A stretch of 5,389 nucleotides of DNA. Source: Thiorhodovibrio sp. (GTDB lineage: Bacteria > Pseudomonadota > Gammaproteobacteria > Chromatiales > Chromatiaceae). This document shows, one piece after another, positions 1 through 5,389 of the stretch. Where the stretch lies: NCBI GenBank assembly GCA_007128075.1, contig SKYD01000167.1, positions 1 through 5,389 on the forward strand. Direction: 5' to 3'. Within the stretch, counting starts at the first letter, position 1. Each line of letters starts with the position of its first letter. A program made the position numbers and the translations under genes. The notes beneath the pieces are model-generated. The model did not search any database and was not told the origin of the DNA. It saw only the letters and a list, made by a program, of their open reading frames with translations.

Positions 1-67
1 AGAAATTTTGGCGATTGCCGAGAGCCTGAATCAACGCGCTAAGGAACTGGAAAGTTTGTTGGTATGA
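1..67 (+). CDS. 3' end of an upstream gene, possibly a methyl-accepting chemotaxis protein
   Basis: An open frame enters from the left edge (first full codon at 2) and stops at TGA 65-67, giving 21 visible residues: EILAIAESLNQRAKELESLL followed by V. The peptide is amphipathic and helical. Its spacing (E-x-x-x-x-AE-x-L-x-x-x-A-x-x-L) resembles the tail of the second methylation helix of methyl-accepting chemotaxis proteins, which commonly reads like EMASTAEELSSQAEQL. That family assignment is inference from a short tail; any coiled-coil signalling protein could end this way. The stop overlaps a possible start of the next gene in an ATGA arrangement (64-67), which would fit translational coupling, though a later start for that gene is also plausible. 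The frame and stop are seen directly; the product is uncertain. Confidence 0.45.
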   Translation, partial: EILAIAESLNQRAKELESLLV

Positions 68-2901
68 TGCCAAGGCGCTTCCCGAGACGGGGCCGGCGCC
101 CTGTCTGCAATATTTCAACGGAATTAGCGCTTAACGATTGGCTCACTGCCATGTCGCCGGAAATGGGAAACCTCATGAATGAATCGGTCACGCCGCTTGC
201 TTCCGCGCCGATGTGGAAAAGAAAAAAGCGCCAAAGCAATCTCACCACCTTGGGGTTGCTGCTATTCGCGGTGATTTTTGGTCTGTTCGTGCTGATTGGC
301 GCGCAGTTGTTTCGCTTTGAATCGGAACGGCATCAACAGCGCGAGATCGAGCAGGTCAAACAGCAACTCGATGTGCTGGCAACCGCTCTGAAAAGTCGCA
401 TCTACGGGAATATTTTCGCCGTCTCGGGGGTGAAATCCCTGGTGGCGATGAATCCCGAACTGACCCAGGACGATTTCAGTCGCGCCATGGCGATTCAGTT
501 CCGCGAGCATCAGGATTTGCGCAACATCGGCCTGGCCCGCGACATGGTATTGCGCCTGATGTATCCCATCGCCGGCAATGAAAGGGCCATTGGCCTGGAT
601 TACCGAACCCTGCCAGATCAGATTGACGCGGTCAACCGGGCGCTGGAACTCAATCGCATTGTCCTCGCCGGGCCGCTCGACTTGGTGCAGGGCGGCGAGG
701 GTCTCATTGCCCGCATCCCGATCCATATACCCGACACAACATCCGGTGAGGAGCGTTTCTGGGGCTTTGCCTCGGTGGTGATGAACACCGATGCCATTTT
801 TGCCGGAGCCGGTATCACGCAACAGGAGTCCTTGCGCCTCGCCATCCGCGGCCGGGATGGACGCGGGGAAGAGGGCGAGGTGTTTTTTGGCGATCCTGGG
901 GTCTTTGCACATCACCCGGTCACCCAATTGATCGAACTCCCCGATGGATATTGGCAAATGGGCGCCACGCCCGCGGCGGGGTGGTCAGGGTACCTGGTCT
1001 TTTCCGACCCGCTGATGTGGAGTTATTTTGCCGGGGCGGCGGCCATTCTGGCCTTTTCCGCCATCATTGTGTTTCTGCTGGCAGAGAATCGCAAAGCCGT
1101 CGGGGAGCTTAAGAAAGAACGGGATCTGTTCGCTGCGGGGCCGGTGTTTACCCTCGCATGGGGAGCGGAACAAGATGGCCACTGGCCAATGAAACATGCC
1201 TCCTCGAATGTCCAACAGATTTTAGGCTACAGCCAGGCCGAGATGTTGGATCCCGGGTTTTCTTATCCGGCCTTGATCCATCCAGATGACGCCGAGGCTG
1301 TCGCAAGCCGACTCAAAGACCAGATTGCAGCGGGGATTGATCGATACGAAGATTCCTATCGGTTGCGTACCCGAACGGGTCAGTATCTGTGGTTTTATGA
1401 TTTTACCCTGTTGGTGCGCGACAGGGCTGGTCGTGTCACCGATCTTCGTAGCTATCTGTATGACCAGAGTGCGCAGAAGCAGGCGGAAGAAGCACTGCGC
1501 ATTGCCGAAAAACGGCTGGAGAAAACCGCCTATGAACTGACAGAAAATATCCCGGTCGGCACCTACACCATGGTACAACCCGCAGACGGCGGCATGGCGC
1601 ATTTTGCCTTTATGAGCAGCCGTTTTCTGGAGCTGTTGGGATTGACCCGGGAAGACATCAAGGCAAATCCACAAAGTCCCTTCACGCGCGTGCATCCCGA
1701 TGACATGGAGGCCTTCATGGCGTTGAATGCCCGTACCTTTGAAGAAAAAAGCACCTTTTTTGCCGAAACCAGGATACTCGCGGCAAATGACGAGGTGAGA
1801 TGGATCACCGCCGAATCCAAGCCGCGGACCTTGCCGGATCACACAACGGTGTGGGAAGGTGTGGTGACGGATGTGACGGATCGCAAGCGTGCCGAGGAGG
1901 CTTTGAGCGAGAGTTTACACCTTTTCAACGACCTCGTGGATCATGTCTCGGTCGGGGTCTATGTCTTTTGGCTCCGCGCCAATGGTACGATGGAATTCGA
2001 GTATGTCAGCGATAGCTGGTGTGTCATGAATCAAATACGCCGCGAAGCATTGCTGAACAATGCGTTTCTCGCCTGGGATGTGATTCACCCGGATGAGTTC
2101 GAGGAATTTAAACAACTGAATGAACACGTCGTGCGTGAACGCCGATCATTTCACTGGGAAGGGCGGGTGATTATCAATGGCGAAATTCGCTTTATGCTGA
2201 TTGAATCCACGCCGATGTTCTTTGACAATGGCGACACCCGCTGGTTTGGCTATCAGCAAGATGCGACCGCGCGAAAACAAGCCGAAGCCTTGTTGCAAGA
2301 AACCAATTTCGCGCTGGAACAGGAGATCACTGAGCGCAAGCAGGTGGAGCGGGAACTCAAGCTCAAGACCGAGCTGCTCGAAAAGCTCTCGATGCAAGAC
2401 GGCCTCACCGGCATTGCCAATCGGCGCTATTTCGATCAGCGCGCGGAGGTCGAATGGAAGCGCGCCCTGCGCACCGGTCTGCCCCTGTCTCTGATACTCA
2501 TTGATATCGATCACTTCAAGCAATACAACGATCATTATGGCCACGGCGCGGGGGATGATTGTCTCAGGCAGGTGGCGCAAGCGCTCGCGCACTGTGGCGA
2601 GCGTCCGCTAGACCTGGTGGCGCGCTATGGCGGCGAGGAATTCGTCGCCCTGCTGCCGGAAACCGAGAGCGATGGCGCGCTCCATCTTGCCGAGCAGATG
2701 CGCGTCGCCGTGGAGGCGCTAGCCATCCCCCATGCCCGCTCCAGCGCCGGCTCGGTGGTGACCCTGAGTATCGGGGTCGCCACCCATAGACCCGATCAGG
2801 CCAAGACCGATCTGCGCCACCTGCAAGAGTGTGCCGACCAGGCCCTCTACCGCGCCAAGCATCAGGGGCGCAATCAGGTGCAAGTTGAACGCACATTTTG
2901 A
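64..2901 (+). CDS. Membrane diguanylate cyclase: CHASE sensor, three PAS domains, GGDEF
   Basis: Predicted inner-membrane enzyme making cyclic di-GMP from two GTP. Order: TM1 about 62-83, periplasmic CHASE-type domain about 84-316 (GLDYRTLP at 177-184, GPLDL at 203-207), TM2 about 318-339, PAS1 353-470 (IHPDD), PAS2 488-605 (VHPDD), PAS3 620-737 (IHPDE), helical linker 738-775, GGDEF 776-942. No HAMP or EAL domain is seen. The GGDEF domain looks active: D779-GLTGIANRR, metal-ligand position D814 in IDIDHFK, N822 and D831 in the substrate pocket, GGEEF at 856-860. RPLD at 847-850, five residues before GGEEF, is an intact RxxD product-inhibition site. Start is uncertain: ATG 64 overlaps the upstream stop, but ATG 175 has gggaaa 4 nt upstream and gives a more usual short lead-in to TM1; 151, 163 and 211 are also possible. 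The domain call is firm; the ligand is unknown. Confidence 0.93.
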   Translation: MMPRRFPRRGRRPVCNISTELALNDWLTAMSPEMGNLMNESVTPLASAPMWKRKKRQSNLTTLGLLLFAVIFGLFVLIGAQLFRFESERHQQREIEQVKQQLDVLATALKSRIYGNIFAVSGVKSLVAMNPELTQDDFSRAMAIQFREHQDLRNIGLARDMVLRLMYPIAGNERAIGLDYRTLPDQIDAVNRALELNRIVLAGPLDLVQGGEGLIARIPIHIPDTTSGEERFWGFASVVMNTDAIFAGAGITQQESLRLAIRGRDGRGEEGEVFFGDPGVFAHHPVTQLIELPDGYWQMGATPAAGWSGYLVFSDPLMWSYFAGAAAILAFSAIIVFLLAENRKAVGELKKERDLFAAGPVFTLAWGAEQDGHWPMKHASSNVQQILGYSQAEMLDPGFSYPALIHPDDAEAVASRLKDQIAAGIDRYEDSYRLRTRTGQYLWFYDFTLLVRDRAGRVTDLRSYLYDQSAQKQAEEALRIAEKRLEKTAYELTENIPVGTYTMVQPADGGMAHFAFMSSRFLELLGLTREDIKANPQSPFTRVHPDDMEAFMALNARTFEEKSTFFAETRILAANDEVRWITAESKPRTLPDHTTVWEGVVTDVTDRKRAEEALSESLHLFNDLVDHVSVGVYVFWLRANGTMEFEYVSDSWCVMNQIRREALLNNAFLAWDVIHPDEFEEFKQLNEHVVRERRSFHWEGRVIINGEIRFMLIESTPMFFDNGDTRWFGYQQDATARKQAEALLQETNFALEQEITERKQVERELKLKTELLEKLSMQDGLTGIANRRYFDQRAEVEWKRALRTGLPLSLILIDIDHFKQYNDHYGHGAGDDCLRQVAQALAHCGERPLDLVARYGGEEFVALLPETESDGALHLAEQMRVAVEALAIPHARSSAGSVVTLSIGVATHRPDQAKTDLRHLQECADQALYRAKHQGRNQVQVERTF
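85..106 (+). terminator. GC-rich hairpin after the upstream gene, possible weak terminator
   Basis: Positions 85-93 (agacggggc) pair with 98-106 (gccctgtct) to give a 9-bp stem with one G-U pair and a CGGC tetraloop. It begins 17 nt after the upstream stop codon. No clean T run follows (only tgcaatattt), so it is not a textbook intrinsic terminator. It may attenuate transcription or protect the upstream transcript's 3' end. If the next gene really starts at 64, the hairpin lies inside its coding sequence, which is one reason to suspect a later start. Confidence 0.35.
1120..1497 (+). repeat. Shared PAS module, copy 1 (in the diguanylate cyclase)
   Basis: Encodes residues 353-478 of the first large protein, running from ERDLFAAGPVF through IHPDD, SYRL, GQYLWFYDFT and YLYDQ to AEEAL. 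By eye it aligns almost end to end with residues 525-649 of the next protein, with one two-residue gap and about half the positions identical. At DNA level only short stretches are exact, such as ggggccggtgttt, so the copies are diverged and not a recent duplication. Confidence 0.7.
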
Positions 2902-2921
2902 ACACATCGTGGTTAATCATC

Positions 2922-5389
2922 ATGCCAACAGCGAATCCCAAACCACCCGATCCTTCAGTTCTCAAACGCCGCTTGATCGCCCTGGCGTGGCTCACGCTCG
3001 CCATCGCCGGCGGTGTCGCTCAATGGCCGCTGCTGCCAAAGGTCAGCCCACCGCCGGCGATTGAGAAATATGTTCTTGAGATGATCTTTGCGCTCCTGAT
3101 CGCCACGATCATCTTGGTGTTTGGATTCCAGCGCCGAGTGCTGGCGCAGCGCACCGAACAGGGCATTGTCGCGCTGTTGCTGGCGGGGCTGGGGATTTTT
3201 CTAGTCTATGCCGTCACCGACAGCATCGCGCATTTCGTCGTCCATCCGCTGTGGTTGCATCTGTTGCTCGAAGAAGTGCCCAAGCTGACCGGGGTCTTGG
3301 TGTTGCTGTTGGCTGGCAAGCGCTGGCTGGATCGCTTCCACAGTCAACATCAGGCACTGGATCAGACCGACAGCCTGTATCAGGATATTGTTGACAATCA
3401 TCCGCTGTTGGTCGAGCGTTATCTGCCCGATACCACGATCACATTTGCCAACCGCGCCATGGCGGATTTTTTTCAGGCGCCGGGCGGCTTGGAAGGCAAG
3501 CGTTGGATCGAGCTGATTGCTCCCGAACAACGGGCGCATTCCCTGGCGGAAATGCGGCTTTATACCCCCGAACACCCAGTGCAAAGCTTTGAAAACCAGG
3601 TGCGCGATGCCCAAGGCGCGCTCCGCTGGGTGCGCTGGCTTAATCGCGCCTTTTTCGATGCCCAAGGACAGTTGACGCACTTTCAATCGGTGGGTCAGGA
3701 CATCACCGAGCAACGCGATGCGGAGCGTCAACTCCATTACAGCCAGCAACTGCTCGCCTCGGTACTGGAGAGTCAACAAGCGATGATCTGCCGGTTCCAG
3801 GCGGATACCACGCTGACATTCGTCAATGGCGCCTACTGTCGTTTATTTGGACGCCGCGAGGATGAATTGCTCGGACGGCGGTTTCTCGATCTGATACCGG
3901 CAGTCGAGCATGACGCGATTGTACAAAAAATCGCTGCCTTGAATGCCCAGAACCCCCGACAGACCTGCGTTCATCAGTCGATCCTTGGCGATGGCAAGCT
4001 GGTGTGGCAGGAGTGGACTGATCAGGCGATTGTCGATGAACACGGGCAGATTGTGGAATATCAGTCCATCGGCCACGACATTACCGCTTACCAACAGGCG
4101 CAGGCCGCGCTCGCCGAGAACGAGCAGCGGTTGCGCACAATTTTGAACAGCATGGATGAACTCATCTATGTCAATGATCTGAAAACGAATGTCATTTTAT
4201 TCGCCAATAGCCAAACCAAGACCGTCTTTGGCGACATCGAGGGACAATGCTGCTGGCAGGCCCTGCAACGCGGGCAAAGCGGTCGCTGTGAATTTTGCCC
4301 GTCGCAAACCACATTGCTCAACGCAGATGGCCAGCCAACCGGCATCCGGCGCTGGACGGTGCAAAACACCCTGAATGCGCACTGGTATGAGTGCCGCGAT
4401 CAGGCGATCCGCTGGAGTGATGGCCGTTATGTGCGTCTGGTGATGCTCACCGACATCACCGAGCGCAAGCGGGCGCTGGAGGCACTGGAACGCGAGCGCA
4501 ATCTGTTCGCCTCGGGGCCGGTGTTTCTCATCGAATGGGATCCGGCGATCAACTGGCCAATCCGCATGGTCAGCGCCAATGTCAGCGAAAGCCTGGGCTA
4601 TACTCAGCAAGAGATGCTCGCGCCGGACTTTCATTATGTTGAGATGATTCACCCCGATGATTTGGAGCGCATCGCCCCGGAAGTGGCGCACAATATCGAA
4701 CACCACATCGATACTTACGAGCAATCCTATCGTCTGAAAACCAAATCCGGCGAGTACCGCTGGTTTTACGATTTCACCAAACTGATGCGCGATGCCCAGG
4801 GCGCGCTGACCAGCATCATCGGGTATCTCTACGATCAAACGCACCAAAAAGATGCCGAGCAGGCGCTGGTCGAGGAACGCTATCGGCTGGCGAATATTCT
4901 GCGTGGCACCCATGTCGGCACCTGGGAATGGGATGTCGAAACCGGCGCGACCGTTTTCAACGAACGCTGGGCGGAGATGATTGGCTACACCCTGGAGGAG
5001 CTTGCTCCAATCTCCATCGCCACCTGGCAGCAGTTTGCCCACCCCGAGGACTTGCAACAGAGCGCCGCACGCCTGGAACAGCATTTCAGCGGTGCGTTGG
5101 ATTATTTCGAGTGCGAATCGCGGATGCGGCACAAGAACGGCGACTGGATCTGGGTGCTGGATCGCGGCAAGGTGGCGACCTGGACTGCCGAGGGCAAGCC
5201 TAAGCTGATGATGGGCACCCATCAGGACATCACCGCCCGCAAGCGCGCCCAGGAGGCGCTGCAACACAGCGAGGCGCAATACCGGCGGCTGGTGGAAAAT
5301 CTCAACGACGGCATCTGGGAGATTGATGCCGAGGGCCGCACCACCTTTGTCAATCAGCGCATGGCGGCGATGCTCGGCTACAGCGCCGA
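2922..5389 (+). CDS. Multi-PAS membrane sensor protein, 3' end beyond the window
   Basis: The frame from ATG 2922 stays open to the right edge: 822 full codons plus two bases. Four predicted membrane helices (about 18-38, 50-69, 81-102, 108-132) form an N-terminal domain I do not recognise. Cytoplasmic PAS domains follow: A 151-262, B 277-388, C 403-513, D 525-640, E 651-772, and the start of F from 783. Most end in the usual DIT-type motif and short helical linker (DITERKRALEAL 511-522, DITARKRAQEAL 769-780). PAS C is cysteine-rich (C443, C444, C456, C459). PAS D closely matches PAS1 of the preceding gene. PAS E has the PAS_3-type GTWEWDVETG opening (666-675). The output domain is not visible, so it may be a histidine kinase, a GGDEF/EAL protein or another regulator. 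The gene starts 20 nt after the preceding stop, so it is probably in the same operon. No strong ribosome-binding site is visible; translation may be coupled. The sensor call is firm; the activity is unknown. Confidence 0.9.
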   Translation, partial: MPTANPKPPDPSVLKRRLIALAWLTLAIAGGVAQWPLLPKVSPPPAIEKYVLEMIFALLIATIILVFGFQRRVLAQRTEQGIVALLLAGLGIFLVYAVTDSIAHFVVHPLWLHLLLEEVPKLTGVLVLLLAGKRWLDRFHSQHQALDQTDSLYQDIVDNHPLLVERYLPDTTITFANRAMADFFQAPGGLEGKRWIELIAPEQRAHSLAEMRLYTPEHPVQSFENQVRDAQGALRWVRWLNRAFFDAQGQLTHFQSVGQDITEQRDAERQLHYSQQLLASVLESQQAMICRFQADTTLTFVNGAYCRLFGRREDELLGRRFLDLIPAVEHDAIVQKIAALNAQNPRQTCVHQSILGDGKLVWQEWTDQAIVDEHGQIVEYQSIGHDITAYQQAQAALAENEQRLRTILNSMDELIYVNDLKTNVILFANSQTKTVFGDIEGQCCWQALQRGQSGRCEFCPSQTTLLNADGQPTGIRRWTVQNTLNAHWYECRDQAIRWSDGRYVRLVMLTDITERKRALEALERERNLFASGPVFLIEWDPAINWPIRMVSANVSESLGYTQQEMLAPDFHYVEMIHPDDLERIAPEVAHNIEHHIDTYEQSYRLKTKSGEYRWFYDFTKLMRDAQGALTSIIGYLYDQTHQKDAEQALVEERYRLANILRGTHVGTWEWDVETGATVFNERWAEMIGYTLEELAPISIATWQQFAHPEDLQQSAARLEQHFSGALDYFECESRMRHKNGDWIWVLDRGKVATWTAEGKPKLMMGTHQDITARKRAQEALQHSEAQYRRLVENLNDGIWEIDAEGRTTFVNQRMAAMLGYSA
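4494..4868 (+). repeat. Shared PAS module, copy 2 (in the multi-PAS sensor)
   Basis: Encodes residues 525-649 of the second protein (ERNLFASGPVF through MIHPDD, SYRL, GEYRWFYDFT and YLYDQ to AEQAL). It is the partner of the module at 1120-1497. In copy 1 the module directly follows the second membrane helix; here it is the fourth PAS domain, so its position in the architecture has changed while its boundaries are kept. Confidence 0.7.

Noticed and set aside
262..957. 231-codon open frame on the minus strand
   Set aside because: Fully antisense to TM1 and the CHASE domain. The product has no domain, signal or membrane logic and mirrors the codon pattern of the real gene.
1084..1120. HAMP domain after TM2 of the cyclase
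   Set aside because: Only about 13 residues (340-352) separate TM2 from PAS1, too few for a HAMP domain of about 50 residues.
1222..1842. 206-codon open frame on the minus strand
   Set aside because: Antisense to PAS1 and PAS2 of the cyclase with no recognisable protein features.
2564..3004. Minus-strand frame spanning the gene junction
   Set aside because: Arginine-, alanine- and proline-rich translation typical of a shadow of GC-rich coding DNA. It overlaps the essential GGDEF motif on the other strand.
4789..4809. Near-identical 21-nt DNA repeat with 3604-3624 (cgcgatgcccarggcgcgct core)
   Set aside because: It encodes the RDAQGAL turn before a PAS strand in both places. Shared protein sequence and codon bias explain it, so it is not a separate repeat element.
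4197..5279. 360-codon open frame on the minus strand
   Set aside because: It lies wholly antisense to the PAS D and PAS E coding region, whose + frame shows clear conserved motifs. The antisense product shows no recognisable domain. Long antisense frames are common opposite GC-rich genes.

Overview
This window looks like a signal-transduction cluster from a Gram-negative, probably gammaproteobacterial, genome. The GGDEF and PAS sequences and the moderately GC-rich coding style recall the many PAS/GGDEF proteins of purple sulfur bacteria and relatives (Chromatiales). That placement is an impression from protein style, not a search result. All genes lie on the + strand and coding density is nearly complete.

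Layout: (1) positions 1-67 carry the last 21 codons of an upstream gene whose amphipathic tail resembles the C-terminal end of a methyl-accepting chemotaxis protein. (2) 64-2901 encodes a 945-residue membrane diguanylate cyclase: N-terminal membrane helix, periplasmic CHASE sensor domain, second membrane helix, three PAS domains, a helical linker and a C-terminal GGDEF domain with intact catalytic residues and an intact RxxD inhibitory site. Its true start may lie at 151, 163, 175 or 211, because a strong hairpin (85-106) sits just after the upstream stop codon. (3) 2922-5389 encodes the first 822 residues of a second membrane sensor that runs off the window. It has four predicted membrane helices of unrecognised type, five complete PAS domains and the start of a sixth. 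Its output domain (histidine kinase, GGDEF and/or EAL) lies outside the window and cannot be stated.

The two large genes are 20 nt apart and probably co-transcribed. They share one PAS module that is about half identical at protein level (residues 353-478 of the first, 525-649 of the second), so at least part of the pair arose by domain copying. The likely working model, an inference, is membrane sensing of periplasmic or intramembrane cues plus cytoplasmic PAS inputs, converging on c-di-GMP in the first protein and on an unseen output in the second. A possible chemoreceptor gene lies upstream.

The most unusual items are a cysteine-rich PAS domain in the second protein (C443, C444, C456, C459), its His/Asp/Glu-bearing four-helix membrane domain, and the shared PAS module. 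I see no RNA gene, CRISPR array, insertion sequence or phage feature.
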